Shown one piece after another: positions 13,503 through 26,557 of a stretch of DNA of 64,000 bases. Each line of letters starts with the position of its first letter. The first letter of the stretch is position 1. A program made the translations under genes and the position numbers. The stretch is from contig JAMPIT010000417.1 of assembly GCA_026261815.1 (NCBI GenBank), positions 4,745,501-4,809,500 on the forward strand, written 5' to 3'. This DNA comes from Monarcha castaneiventris obscurior. Lineage: Eukaryota > Chordata > Aves > Passeriformes > Monarchidae. Below the pieces are notes generated by a model that saw nothing but the letters and a program-made list of their open reading frames with translations, searched no databases and had not been told where the DNA came from.

Positions 13503-13508
13503 AATAAA
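13503..13508 (+). terminator. Polyadenylation signal of the osteocalcin-like gene
   Basis: AATAAA lies 194 bases after the stop codon and is followed by a TGT/T-rich stretch (TTTTGTGGTGTTTTG) about 20 bases on, which resembles a downstream GU-rich element. Confidence 0.8.
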
Positions 13509-16500
13509 GTCTCTCTTCAGACATCTTTTGTGGTGTTTTGAGCTTCACCAGAAGACTCTGTCTTACTTCCTTCCACTTGAATCCCCAGCACACATTAGGT
13601 GAAAAATGGTGATTAGTTTCAAAAAAACCACTGCATGCCTTAGAAACACCACTATATCTCTTCTCCTCCTCTGCGAAATACAGGAGGATTATGGAAGAAG
13701 AATGTCACAATGTGTGTAAATGTGATGGATCTGATCCTGGGATGCTCACTGGGAAGAAGGAAGAACACCTGTCTCCTGTTCCAATTAGTGGGAAAGTTCA
13801 GTATTCTCATGTAGTATGATCTCTTCAAATATGCATCACAGTAGGATCATTTTGTAAAGACAGAAGTGTGAGAATGCTCTTGCATAGACAGAAATCAGGT
13901 TCTAGCTGTTCTGATTATTCTGTCACAAAATTTGCCTGTATAGCTACAAGAAATAAATCCCAAAATGTGCATTTAAGGAGTCCTTTTAGATGAGCTCTTG
14001 CTTTTGTGTGCTGCTTTTAGTGACTGTAAAAAATTACTTTGAATTCTCTTGGTTATTTGGGGTTTTTTTACAATCAGTTTCTGGAACTGAAAATAGCCAG
14101 CAGAACAAAATAAATAACCTCTTCTCCTCTGTTGCTTTTGCATTTATGCTTGAAACTAGAAGTGTCTAAACAGCTAAAAAAAAAAAAAAAAAAAGAAAAA
14201 AAGAAGAAAATAAAGTTATAAACGTTATGAAATAAACAAAATGAAAATTGCTTCAAGGATGGATTGAAGTTGGGGCAGTGTTTTGTTTATTCAAGACAAC
14301 TTGTAGCTAAATATATATATATATACACACAAAGTCTGTGTATTTTTATATACATATTGTCTTCCCTCTGCACTACTGCATTCTGTCCTCTGGTATTAAT
14401 ATTTTACCTTAGCAACTTTCTGCATAACCTTCCTTAATATACTCTGTCAGCTTTCCTTCCCTGAGAGGAGGATGGCAGATCACACTCCAAGGACAGGAAC
14501 TGCTGATGCTCAGGGAACTGACAGAGGCCAGATCTCTCTGGTTACATGTAAGCTGGTGCAACCATCCTCAGCTGCTAATTGCAATAAATACTGCTTATGT
14601 AAAGCAGGCTGGTGTGCTACTTCTTTCTGTTCCTCTGTACAACTTTTACCTGTGGTAGAAGAGATGCCTGGAAGACACAGCCTGCCTTTGTGAACCCTGA
14701 GGAGCAGGAACCCAGTGCATGAGGCTTCTTTCTCCCCTCAAATGCCCCATCTTGAATCTGAAATGACTACACTGAGATTGAGGTCATAGCTCAGCACTCT
14801 GTGGCACTGAGAGAGAGAGGGGCCAGGCTTTAGCTGACACACCATCTACCCAGATCAGCGTTTCTCTGAAAAGCCTTGTCCTGAAGTAAGGATGCAGGAT
14901 AAGTCCACAGAGATGGCTGCCAACATGAGCCTTTTTTTGGCAAGCTGCTATGACTTGCACTGGCTATGCTGATCCTGGCCGAGGAGAAGACACTTCCTAA
15001 ATATCTCTGCATGTCTTGGTCAAACATTTGTGACTGGTTCCTCTATTGATATAAATTAATGGGGCTTCACTGCCCACAGTAAAATTCTCCTCTGAACCCC
15101 ATCTAGTAAAAATCAACAGAGTGCTTTATTGAAAACACTGAATTTTTTTATTGGGAAAATACTAGAGAGATTAGTGGAATACTAATATCTAGTGTACTAA
15201 TAAAACAGGGGTTTCGTTGCTGTTGTATGGTCTTCCTTGTCTATACAAAAACTTCCTTGTCTATATTTGCCTTTTTCTGTTAGTTTTATATTTTTCTCTC
15301 CCTTTCAGTAAATATTTTTTCAGGCAAGTTGTGTCTGGAGGCCTCCATTATGTCATCTGCTCTGTGTCATCAGATCTCTTCATGGGCTGAAGTCATTACG
15401 ACCTTTGGGGATCTGAGCGCTCAGATCACGTTACAAATTTAATGCTGAAATGGAGGAATTCGATTTTTGCTCGGTTAATGCAGCCCTAAGCCTCGCCACA
15501 AATCCTCTGCTGCCATCTTACGGCCCTTGTATGCATTGTATTTAATAATACACTGCGTTGCTCCTGAAGCGTTTGAAAATGCAAATTCAGTGCCCTTTCT
15601 TCCTGGTTCCCTTCATACTAAACATTCACTAACAGGTCAGAGATGAAAACCAGGGACATAATTTGCAAACTGGTTATATGCAGCTGACTTGACATTTTAG
15701 TGGGGGTGTTTATCATGACTGCCAAGCTCCCACGGGAGCCTGTCTCAGTTTAGGTCTGTTTTATCTCTACACAAACAGACATTGAGAAGCCTCTGAATAA
15801 ATTCGTGAGCCCTCCTGTGGACTCACTTTTAGCACTCAAACAACCACTTTCTGAAATACAGCCCAAGATAACAGAGAAATTCCAGGAAGGAGAAGTAGGT
15901 AGTCTGCATCTATCACTTTCTATGGCACCTCATGACATCATCTCATGTCACCAGGGGCTGCAGACACTGTCAGCAGCAGCAACTGCTTTGAAAGCAGCCC
16001 AGTATGAGGCCTGTATGTCATCTCCCACCTATCTCAGCAATATTTTGCAATGCTCTCTCCACAGAATCCAAGCAGCTTCACAAACATCTCTTGTCTCAAG
16101 GAATCACTCCATGTCTGGAGGTGCCCCTCTCACCCAGCCTATCACCATCAGGCCATGGAAAATGGGCTCCACTTTTCTGCAGTCAGAACCAAAGCCTTGA
16201 CAGCTCTCAGCTCTTTCTCCACACAGAAGAATTACCAGAGGGCATGGGGCTCCACAGGTGAGTAACTCACTGCCAGTATTTGGAAGGGTGTCTGGAAAGC
16301 AGCTGCTAGAGAAAGCTTTGTGTCACTACAGAATCTGCAATTACACACTCGTTTTGCCTGTGCCCAGTGTAAACACTCCAACAAGGTGCCACTCTGCAGT
16401 GGTGTAAGAGTAGGACTGGCAGCACATGAGTAGAAACCAGGGGGTGATAAGGAGGAGGACAGTCAGGTTATCTCTGCTTCCAGACGGGATCCCGACCTAC

Positions 16501-16978
16501 CCTGCATTTCTGTGTTGGCTTTATCAGAGTCAACTTCTTTAAAAGGGCTTTTTAAACTTTTAACCAGGGAGTAGTTACCCTGACACATCATTCCTCAAGA
16601 GAAGTGCCTTAGACTTCTCTAAGCCACAGTTTTCTTCCTTTTTGCAAGAAAAACACCAAATACCTCGGATTTAAAGAACTATCAAGGTGATGGACCCTCA
16701 CTCCAGCTGGAGCTGGTGTAACCAGACATTTCCTTATGGATTTCGGGCACACTTCTACCAGTAAATTGTCTGCTTGGATTGATTAATGACTTCTGAATTG
16801 CAGTGAGAATTTGGTGAATGATCTTTGGTTGAAGAACAGCCACCAAAACCTGAGTGCAAATTACAAGCTGCAGAATTTTCCAGTTCAAAGAAAAACAGAA
16901 AGAAGGAGATGTAAATTACCTTTCCTTGAAAAAATGTTTTTTACAGTATCTTGGGTGGACTCTAGGACGCTGGTGCCA
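13509..16978. other. Intergenic, no gene recognised
   Basis: Spacer before ART4. It holds an A-rich simple run (about 14176-14213), an (AT)n/(AC)n stretch (14311-14330) and a CpG-containing patch at about 15400-15560 that stands out from its AT-rich surroundings. No coding exon was found; a non-coding or alternative first exon of ART4 could lie here unseen. Confidence 0.45.
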
Positions 16979-19900
16979 ATGGGCAGCCTCCTGTTGCTGA
17001 TTTTCTCACAAATGCTGGTAAAAGAGGTAAATACTTCTCTTTATTTGAAATAGTGAAATTGCTTATAGCCCAGAAATAAAATTTAATTTTTTTTCTCCCA
17101 TTTGAAATAGGTTCTTTAAGGAGGTTTGGATTCAATTTTACTTTTCTGCTTTCAGTTCCTCTGTTGCATTTCTTACCTGTCCTAATTTGTTTTAACTACT
17201 TGGTTGGAATTTTCCTCTTTTGCATCCAGATGGTTTCCTAGGGTATGTTTGTGGGTAGATCTCATGGAATCTTTCCTCTCCTTTTCCAGCCGTTCTCAGA
17301 TGAGGCTCTGCCAAAATCAATGTGTTGTTGGGTGGAACAGTGAAAATATTGCTCTTTCTTGTGGCTGCCTTTTAGCTTTTCCTCAAAGCGATTATGATAT
17401 CACGGATAAATAAACTAAATCCCTGTATGGTTTATGGGCTAGTATAACTTCAGAGGCTAAGAAAGGTGCCAATTTGGTTATGTGTCCAGGATAAATACTT
17501 GAGATTAAAGTAAATATCTATCTACTTTGTAGAATTCAACTGATTACAGTACTTGACTAGTCTACTAGGTGATCATAAAGCAAAAAAGAACAATGCCATA
17601 ACTCGCATCATTTCTTAGATCTGATTTCATGAGGTTTTTATTAATTAGAAATGCTAGAAACACAATTAGCCTGTTGTTTCATAGGCAGAATATGTTAGGG
17701 GTTATTTTCCTAATATGGCATCCAGTTGTGTAAATCCTCATGTGTTTAATGTTTATTTACATAACAAGTCCAGCTGGTCTCACTGGGACAAAGTGAATGA
17801 ACAGTCGTTTTGGCACACTGCTACTGTATTTTTCTTTACTGAACACCTTTCCCTGGAGCCAAAACCAGTCCAAGAGGTTTGTAAGGAGAGGAAGAAGAAG
17901 TTCACCTCTGATAGTTCAGGCTACACTGCCCATAGTACATGGTTTTGCTTATTCTTTCCCTCTTCAAAACCACTTAACAATCCTGAGAAGAATATTGAAA
18001 TAAATGGACCATGGGACTGTCCTGCAGGCTCGATACCATCACCCTCTGAAGGACCAATGCTCCTAGAGATTTTAATGTAGCAGATCCACATCAAATAAGA
18101 ACTCTGGCATCCTGACTAGTATTTGCCTGTGGTGGTGTATAGACAGTAACCTGAGGTTGCTCAGGAAGGTCTTGCTTGCTCTGCCAGTAATGACAAAGAG
18201 GCAAGAAAAAGGTACAGAAAAACTTGGCTTGCATCCACAAAAAGACACAAGACATTCACACTTCTGATGCTAATTTCATTTGCTTTTATGTTGCAGGCTA
18301 TGCCCCACACCGTGATGGATATGGCTCTACATTCCTTTGATGACCAGTATCTGGGGTGCAGAGAGGAGATGATGGAAGAACTGGAGCAAGGAGACTATTT
18401 TCAAAAGGAAATAGCTGCTAACAAGGACTATTTGAGTCTCTGGAAGAAGGCTCGGGAGGCTTTGCTAAAGAGCCCTGTTGGTCTCCTGAGGGAGATGCAT
18501 GACAGCCATGCCATAGTCCTCATGGCTTACACCATGAACTCTTCCCTGCACTCGCAGCTGAACTGGGCTACATCTACAGCAGGAACCTCTCCAGAGCACT
18601 ACAGACACAAGTTCCATTTTAAATATTTTCACTTCTACCTAACAACTGCTATCCAGATAATGAACGAATGGCAGAGCAGCATGGGGGAACAAAAGTGCTA
18701 CCAGGTGCACAGGGGTGTAAAAGACTTACATATCGAGGCCAAGGTGGGCAGCAGGGTGCGATTTGGCCGTTTTGCTTCTACCTCCCTCCTCAGGAGTGAA
18801 GCCCAGAAGTTTGGGAATGAAACTTTGTTCACAGTCACCACTTGCCTGGGAGCAGCTATGCAAGGCTTTTCTTACCACACATCTGAGAAAGAAGTCCTCA
18901 TTCCCCCTTACGAGATATTTCTTGTCAAAAGCTTCTTTCAGACCAAGCAGGGTAACCGGCTGCATCTGCGTTCTGTGGGGAGCTACAGCAAATACCAGTG
19001 CCAGCTGGTGGAAGGTATTGTATACAGCCCCTCATGCAAGGAGGGGGTGCAGGACAGTCTGGCCTCCACTGCCCCAAGCAGTCCCCACCAGCTGCACCTG
19101 CACAGGGCCACACTCAAGGCCAAACCTGTACCTTGCCTGCCGTGTTCAGCTATGAGAACAACAAGACCCAGGTTCTACCTGTTTGCTGTGAAACCTGGGA
19201 CAACCCCGCAGCTCACTAAAGATGAATCCACCTGTAACACAGCAAGTTTCAAGGTTCCCTGAAGTCCCCATTTATCCCCTGTGCCATTGCAAGGATGTTG
19301 TAGGACTTGAGCCTTTGGGTCCCCAGTGTTCTTATTGCAAGAGTGGGTGAGATTTGCTTGAACCAAGTAATCTGTGCTGGTGTCTTGCAATGCTGCTACA
19401 CTTCAAGCCTCAGGACTATTCTAGGCTTTGGTCCACTAATACTTTGGCAAGCTACTACCTCTACACTTATCTCTGGCAAGCTGAGATAAGTGTAAACAAA
19501 GCTACTGTCGCTTTATCAGTGACCTCTCTCTTGAGACAGAAGGCAGAAAAGGTATCCTTTGACAAAGAACACACTGAGTTTCCTGTTTATAGAGAGAGCT
19601 CTGTGCTGGAATACCTCATGGGGCCTGTTTCACATCCCTGCCTTTCTGTGAGTCCACCACCAGTCCAGGACTCTTGCTTTTGTCTCTTTGTACAGTAGTA
19701 CAAAGTAGTGTGTTAATGCAATCTTTGAGCTCAAAACAATCATTTAGGAGTGAGGGTTTGTGCCTTCACAGCCAAAGTAGATAATGATAGAGTAGATAGA
19801 GTTGAGAAAATGGCTTTTGTGGACAAAGGTTGTGTTAGCAAATGCAAAAAGCATTAAGCAATGAAAAGAGGTCTAAATGACTGCTCTCTTGACTTTGTTT

Positions 19901-19998
19901 CAGCTTCAAGAAGTAAGAACAGTGGTTATACTGCACTCTCTTCTGCCATTCTTCCTAGCGTGCTTGGAGTGTCCCTGTGCTTGGCCAACAATCTCTGA
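16979..19998 (+). CDS. ART4: ART4 ecto-ADP-ribosyltransferase, GPI-anchored (3 exons, 286 aa)
   Basis: Member of the mono-ADP-ribosyltransferase family; human ART4 carries the Dombrock blood group on red cells. Exons are 16979-17026 (hydrophobic leader), 18297-19014 (catalytic domain) and 19904-19998 (GPI-anchor signal). They join in phase to 861 nt. The main exon aligns along its length with ART4: SFDDQYLGC near 29-37, FHFKYFHFYLTTAIQ near 122-136, FGRFASTSLL near 172-181 and EVLIPPYE near 215-222. The active-site set is present: Arg155 in VHRG, STS at 177-179, and E213-K-E215. Potential N-glycosylation sites are N97 and N190. Exon 3 ends in a hydrophobic tail (SSAILPSVLGVSLCLANNL) typical of GPI attachment. 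The third exon was chosen because it splices in phase and resembles the human C-terminus. Reading through the donor at 19015 would give an unrelated tail. Confidence 0.92.
19463..19493. promoter_or_regulatory. Inverted paired GATA motifs in ART4 intron 2
   Basis: An 11-bp perfect inverted repeat (ACACTTATCTC / GAGATAAGTGT) separated by nine bases contains two facing AGATAAG GATA-factor consensus sites. ART4 is expressed on erythroid cells in mammals, so a GATA1 element is plausible. This is inference from motif alone. Confidence 0.35.
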
Positions 19999-22900
19999 TT
20001 CTCTGGCTGCATCCAGATATGTGCCCTTGAAGAGCACACAAGAAGCCTCTGGAGTTCCTGCTGCTATGGAAGGTTCAATCTTCCCTTTGCTTTCAGCTGC
20101 AACTCTCCAGCCGAGACCAGAACATTCAGCCTGGTTCATCAAAACACACATTCCCTGCACCCATTCAGGTAGGAAGAAAGTTATCTATGGCCTTTCTGAA
20201 GACTAGGTCATGGATAACCTTCGCTGTAGATAGCTTTTCCCTTAGGCATTCAGGAAAGACACACAGGGGCTCTGGACTCCTCACAGATCTCCTATTACCT
20301 TTATTTTTAGTGAGAAAGACTCTGTGGGATGTGGAAGGCACCATGGCAGTAAAGTCAAGTGGGTAACTGGGCAGCTGTGCATATCTCCTTTGAGTGCAGG
20401 GAAAGTTGGTGCCAAGCTGCGCATCGAGGAGTCAGATTATTGTGTTGGTTGAAGGGACAGAGAAGTACATTAAGCCATGCAGATTCTGGCAGACCCTGAA
20501 CAGCCTTTCTTTGCCACTCTTAAAACCAACAGGGACTAGCATTTCTGGAGTAGTGTCTGACTCTGAAAAGCAAACAGAGGAAATCCAGAAGGTGTTATTA
20601 CAGGGGAATTACAGCAGAATTAAGGTGGATATATTTTTGGCTAGATTGTTACGTTTCTGAAATCAATTATACAAATTGCCAACTCACTTGACCCATTCTT
20701 CCCCAAGATATTAGTTAGAAGAAAACACAGAAAAATTTCTTGACCACCTTTTCTGAAGTTTTACCAAGCAGGCCAGCAAAATATGGTGTAAACAACTACA
20801 AGTATTGTTACTCTGGTGGCTGCAGGAAGTATGACTTTGACCTGCAATCTTCAAAGCAAGGAAAGTGCTGTAAATTAATTATTCTTATGTTTCAGTGTTT
20901 TTTGGTAAATTTGTGTGAGTCCTAGAAAACAGCTGCTTTACATCATCCTTAGAACGATAATCCTTCAGTTTGTATATACTGGTGGGTACACACAGAATTA
21001 AACTCTCATTTTTGGGAGGGGGGAATAGACACAGCAAAGTCAAATGCATGACATCTGTGTTCAAGGGACAGGGACAAAGCAATTCAGGACTGAGTAATGC
21101 AATGTTTTGTCAGGCTACAGTTCCCTGAAAAGTGATCTATATCAGTCAGTTCTGATGATGGTGACTGATGGTGCATGATGATCTGACTAGATGGTGCAAG
21201 CATCCCTTGATAGGTGGAAGCACAAAACATTCTCCTTGCTTGGGTGCCCATCATGATACCATTTTGACTGCTGAGAAAATTATGTCCTTCTGCTTGCACC
21301 TATGAGTTCTCCCAAGGCCAACTAGAGATACAGTCCTGGGATAGCATGGGGCTCAGAGACTGCTCCTGGTGGTGCATTTAGTTGTGCCAGAGCCCTATAA
21401 AGCTAGACTGGTTGCAGCAGAGAGGTTTCATCAGTTATTGCTGTGGTTAGATGTGCAGTTAGAAGTGTTCAAGCACCTGCAAATTCCTGTTCCACTGTAT
21501 ACTTTTAAAGACTTTTTTTTTTTCAGAACTCAGTTCAACCATCTGCCTTTTCCTCCATTCCTTTCCCTAGGCAAAAGGGGTCTGAAATTGAGTGAAATGG
21601 CAAAATTGATTTTAGCCTTCACTGCTGTTCAGAGCTGAGTTTGAGCCTCCACACCACTTCTTCTACTCTCATGACATCAGAGACCTGGCAAATTGCAACA
21701 AGGAAGGATGACAGACACACCAGATCAAGTCTTTTCTTCAAACTTAGCAGGCCTGAAACAATAGCTATTAATCTTTCCAAAAGACCCAAAGTGAAGCAGG
21801 AACAAAACCACCTGCATATTGTTCAAATTGTTTTCTGTCATGTTCCAAATGATGGGGGCTCTAGAAGAAAAGAATTTGCATCCACTGCAAACACTGAAGA
21901 CCTGAAATCAGTTTCCAGAATGTGACACACAGGCAGTTGCCAGCCTGATCAATTAAATTTGGTTCAGTACTGGAAGAAGTATTTTAGGACTAAATGGCAT
22001 TCTTAGTGGAAAACACTCAGGAGTCACAACTAACTGACAATTCCAGAAATATAGCAGTTATATCATTTAGTGTTCTCTTTCAGCTTATGTTCTCATGCCC
22101 ACAGCTCTGACAACAAGAGAGTTTGGCACTCTGATTGTATTAATTGGGAGTGAATACAGCAGCTCAGCTTTCAGGTGAAAAGAAGTTAGCAATTGCAGAG
22201 TACTCATTTTATGCTTCATCTTGTATTTTCATCTGAGAACTCAACCATCCTCTGTAGTGGAAGTGAGACCCTCATGGGCTGCAGATCCACCTTTCTAGGG
22301 ATAAGGGCACAAAAGATGTCTAGCTTGGTTGAAGGCACATGTACAAGCTTGTCTTACTGGAACAGACAAAGCCTGTTTCCACTTTCTGTGGTATCTTTTT
22401 TTCTGTTTATGTGGGACTGTTCAATTTTTCTTCTGTAATTTGCAGGGGTACAAAAGCAGTCATTGCTAAAATTCATTATTTCGAGGCATAGCTGCAAGCA
22501 TTAATGTTTATATTCATAAAAAACAGAAGTTTATAAATCCCATTAAAAAACCTAATCTTGTATCTATTTAAATTAGAAGTGCTGTCCTACATCTTTTATA
22601 TTCTGAGGACAGCAAGTAACACCATCCCCCTTCAGCCATGGCTGTAGGTACCTGTGATGGCACCTCTGCTGCAGGCAGGAGAGATTTGTGCTGTGCCCAT
22701 TCTCTCCAGGAGCAGAAGGCCTTTGGAGGATCTACTAATTGGGAACTAGCATTAAGTAAACAGAATTCTCTTAAAATTGGAAGGAAGGGGAGAGGAGGAA
22801 GAAAATGAGATGAATCTGGGTAAACATCACACAATAGAATTAATGACAAGCAGGCAGGCAACAGGATGCAGCTGAAGCCCAGCCCAGCCTCCGGATCCCT

Positions 22901-25319
22901 AACTCATCACATGCTGCTGGAAAGCACCAGACGAGCAGAGGGGAAAGAGGCTGAAGTTACTATTCCATACACATTTCAGCAGGAGTATTCAGACAGAATC
23001 AGGTAGGCAGTCTAAATGTTTAATTAGAAAAGTTTCTGTGGTAAATCTCCCTGGAGCTGGAGTAATAGAAATACAGAAATATATGTGGCCTGCCTAATTC
23101 TAGAGGGAAAATATAAAAACTAGCAAAAGTGTGGATGGGAAGAGGAAGAAGCAATTTTAGCATTAGGAGACATAAAATCTAAAGCAGCTATAAGAAGCTG
23201 AAATAATCATATGCAAAGAGCAGATTCTAAAAGTCTTCTCCACACCTGTCTACTATGTTAAATGTTTGTCGAAGTGCTATTCCATCTAAAACATTCTGTC
23301 TTCTCAGTTTCTACAGATAAGGGAAAAAAAATGACCTTAGAACAAAACACCACTGGAGTAGAAAGGTTTTACTATCACACTGAGTCAGAGAGCAAGCCAG
23401 CAACATCCCTGAGGCAGGACTGATATGAAATCATAGCTTGCATTAACATGGCTTTATGTTTCCTGAAAATCACAAATCTTTACTGCATATGTATTATCCT
23501 CCCTACAGCTTGAAGATGTGTTAAAGAGTTTATTCTCTTGGCAGAGATACAAGGTAAGTGGCTGAAAGAAATACACAGTGCTCTGCAAAACACTGTGGGA
23601 GAAAAAACCTCTTTTCAGATTGGCTTGTATTTCAACAGTGAGATTAAAAGTTGGCAGGGGATTGTGGAAATCATTCTGGTTTTCTACCGTGACCTTGTGG
23701 GGGAGGGTGTGTTTAGTAAAATACAGCTGGGTCAGAGTCAGATGATTTGCAGCTAGCAGATAGTGCAAGAACTACAAAGGACCGAAATGGCACAAAGGCA
23801 TCTTTTTAAGAAGAAAAATCTGGGTAGTCCCCTACACGTAACTATTTGTATTTCTAACTGTGAAATGTAGGCACCAACAGCAAGAAGAATCTTAGAAAAA
23901 TGCAAAGCACTGCACAAAAGTAGCCCAGATTTGCAATAAGAGGGCTGAGAACATAACAAGCATCAACAAAGAAACGAGTCATCCTACTCATTCATAGTTT
24001 GCCCCCATAGCAAAGATATTTGCATTTAAGCTGAAATTGTGCTAAAGCATTTTCACTTTGCAGCTGGTGATAGGTTAAAGGGAAATGACACTGTGTTGGT
24101 TATGGAATCTTAGTGATGAGGAGTAACTCTGTGATCACTGGTAACTCAGTCTCTTTGGACTCTATCTCAGCATGCATTTTGTGAAGAAAAATATATTAAA
24201 TATGCCCTTTCGCTGGTAAACTGGTAACAGCTCAGAGAAGAGTGGTAGCCATAAGGATTAGACCCAAGGGTTTGAGGGGTTTTAATATTGTGCTCTGGTC
24301 TGTACAGTGGTGAGGGAGGGCCAGATTCTGCTCAGTCAAATCCTAGGCACTTTGTGAGCACCTGCAGATACTGGCTCCACATGGAATGGAGGGAGTGAGG
24401 CTGTGCAAGCTGGGCAAGCTGGTGTGTGCTGCTCCAAGGCAACGTGACATCGCAGCCTGCAGGCCTAGATGCGCCTCACAGTGCTTACATGGGGTGCTCA
24501 ACGTCACCAGGATGACTGCAGAGTGAAAAAACAATGGGAAATCGATTACAGCATTAGAGAGGCAAATAAACCATGAGGGAACAGGGGCTAAATATCAGGG
24601 AAGGAAATACAGTGAGAGATGTGTGTAAGGTGACATAGGTTAGGATGGGGGTTCTTAAAGACAATTTTACTGCTCACTATGAATTCCCAAGGGGAACCTT
24701 CTTACTATAAGCACAGAATGCTTATATAATAACATTTTCTCTTGAATGTTAGAAGGAAAAAGCTATACTGGCATAAAATACCCTTATTGTGACACAGACC
24801 ATGTCTACTCCACCAGTCATCATGGTTGCTGAAAAACTGGATGCCAGTAAATGGATAAAATAGGCTGATACAAGAGTGCCTGTAATAGGCCTTTACTCTT
24901 TAGACCACATCTTTAATTTTGCTGATTAGATGAGATTGTTCCATTTTTTTTAGTGAACTAGTTCAGCTTCTACCACATTCAGTTTCCAAGGTTCAATTTC
25001 AGTTTCAATCTCCAGTTGCCAATGACCCACATCCATTTTACCAATATGCTCATTTCATGTTTGTTAGCTATTTTTTGTTGCTCTGAGTATACCCAATGTC
25101 TTATAAGGTCCTTTTCCATTTCATTTGGCTAAAGATCCAAAACAAGAATTAAGATTTCTACATTTACAAGCCATGCCTTGGGATTTGCCCTGCTCAGTAT
25201 GAAAAGAACCAGTGGGGCAGAGATAAAGCACATTTCACTGCTCCTTAAGGGCTATGGTTATGGGTGTTGAACAGAGTAAGAAATTTCTCTTCTCTCTTGA
25301 AGCAGCCTATTTCTGAAGA
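19999..25319. other. ART4 3' flank and intergenic DNA, no gene recognised
   Basis: AT-rich sequence between ART4 and SMCO3. I found no conserved frame, structured RNA or clear repeat family. The first part must contain the ART4 3' UTR and the last part the SMCO3 5' leader, but their limits are not visible. Confidence 0.5.
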
Positions 25320-25997
25320 ATGGCATTGAGTGACCTCCTTTACCCAGATAATCCCAAGAGAAAGCAAGAACTGATCAATCTGCATCAGGAATTGCTTGAC
25401 TGTATGTCCACCAATTTCCATGCAACAAATGAGCTGGTTGGAGTGCTGAATAAACACCTGGGCTGTACCATTACCCCCATCGAGATGAGAGAGAGCAGCA
25501 CAGTCAAGGAAAACTGTGAGATTATCATTCAAGTGATGAGTGAGATCCAGCATCAGGTGCAGAAGATTGACAGTGACATGAAGGAAAAGCTCGAGCCAGT
25601 GCTGTACCAGAAGCTGTATGATATCAAAGAGCCTGAGTTGGAGAAGATTGCAATAGCCCAGAGAGTTTTTTCCATTATTTTTGGAGAAGCAACTTCAACA
25701 GCTGCAATGGTAGCTATCAAACTTCTTAGCTCCAATTTTTTAACTCTCACTGTGAGCAAGCTCATCGGTCTCCTTGCAGCTATTGGGGCATCTGTTCTTG
25801 GGGGAGTTAGCATTACCATTATTGGGCTCGGCCTTGAAATGATCCTCCATGCCATCCTGGGAGCCGTGGAGAGGAGTCAGCTTCTGACAGCTGTGAGAAG
25901 TTATGAGAAGCACCTGGCTGAGTTTAAAGCAGCCTCAGAAAAGTACCAGCGTGCCATACATGAAGTGACATCTTTGGTGAGACAGCAAGTTCAGTAA
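25320..25997 (+). CDS. SMCO3: SMCO3, single-pass membrane protein with coiled-coil domains (225 aa)
   Basis: An uninterrupted 225-codon frame, the same length as the human protein. It starts MALSDLLYPDNPKR, very close to the human N-terminus, and keeps KENCEIIIQ, KLEPVLYQKLYDIKE, ILGAVE and SYEKHLAEFKAASEKY. Residues about 62-105 and 185-222 are helical and coiled-coil-like. A glycine- and alanine-rich hydrophobic stretch, about 148-181, is the membrane segment. The molecular function is unknown in any species. It sits between ART4 and WBP11 on the same strand, as in human. The coding region is intronless, as is usual for this gene; a non-coding 5' exon is possible. In human the gene C12orf60 lies between SMCO3 and WBP11; I do not see it here. 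Confidence 0.93.
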   Translation: MALSDLLYPDNPKRKQELINLHQELLDCMSTNFHATNELVGVLNKHLGCTITPIEMRESSTVKENCEIIIQVMSEIQHQVQKIDSDMKEKLEPVLYQKLYDIKEPELEKIAIAQRVFSIIFGEATSTAAMVAIKLLSSNFLTLTVSKLIGLLAAIGASVLGGVSITIIGLGLEMILHAILGAVERSQLLTAVRSYEKHLAEFKAASEKYQRAIHEVTSLVRQQVQ

Positions 25998-26551
25998 ATG
26001 AAGCTGGAGTTCTCTCTTCTGCTGTGACAACAGCAGCAGCAACTATGCCAGCAGAAACCTTCGTGATTCATTATGACAAATGAACTACTGATGGCTCTTT
26101 TTTTTCTTATTAGTGACAGCAGAACAAGAAAAGTGACAATTCAGGAAGCTGGCACTGAAATATATTAATAGAGAACTGGTTTGCAGGTGTTTCTGGGAGG
26201 CAATGTTTCAAATACTTCACACCTTTCCTTAAGCTCATTTTCTGGGAAGCATTGTAGGTAACCTAACTGTAATTCATACAAGTGACAATAATACTGACTG
26301 CTGGACCAGTGGTGGTGAGAAGCTGTGTTTCTATATCAGAGATGACAACATGATGGGAGAAAACAATTTCAGCAAGGCAATTCCTGCCAGCAGCTGGAGG
26401 CTTTATCAAGACATGTGTGGTTGCAGAACTCTTAGTGTGGATTAGTGCTAAATCTGATAGACTGAATTCCCTGTTCATTACAAGGACTAACTGAAGCATA
26501 TTTAACTGCTATTTCCTGCTGTCCTAAGGAGCCAGCCAGAGATCTTCTCTA

Positions 26552-26557
26552 AATAAA
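26552..26557 (+). terminator. Candidate SMCO3 polyadenylation signal
   Basis: AATAAA 555 bases after the stop. A second AATAAA is at 27104-27109 and either could serve. Confidence 0.45.

Noticed and set aside
16811..16978. Longer ART4 N-terminus from an upstream frame
   Set aside because: The product is polar and basic without similarity to the family. The ATG at 16979 directly gives a hydrophobic leader. A different first exon is still possible.
19015..19262. Read-through C-terminus of ART4 exon 2
   Set aside because: It encodes an unconserved tail without a GPI signal. Splicing from 19014 to 19904 gives a tail resembling human ART4.
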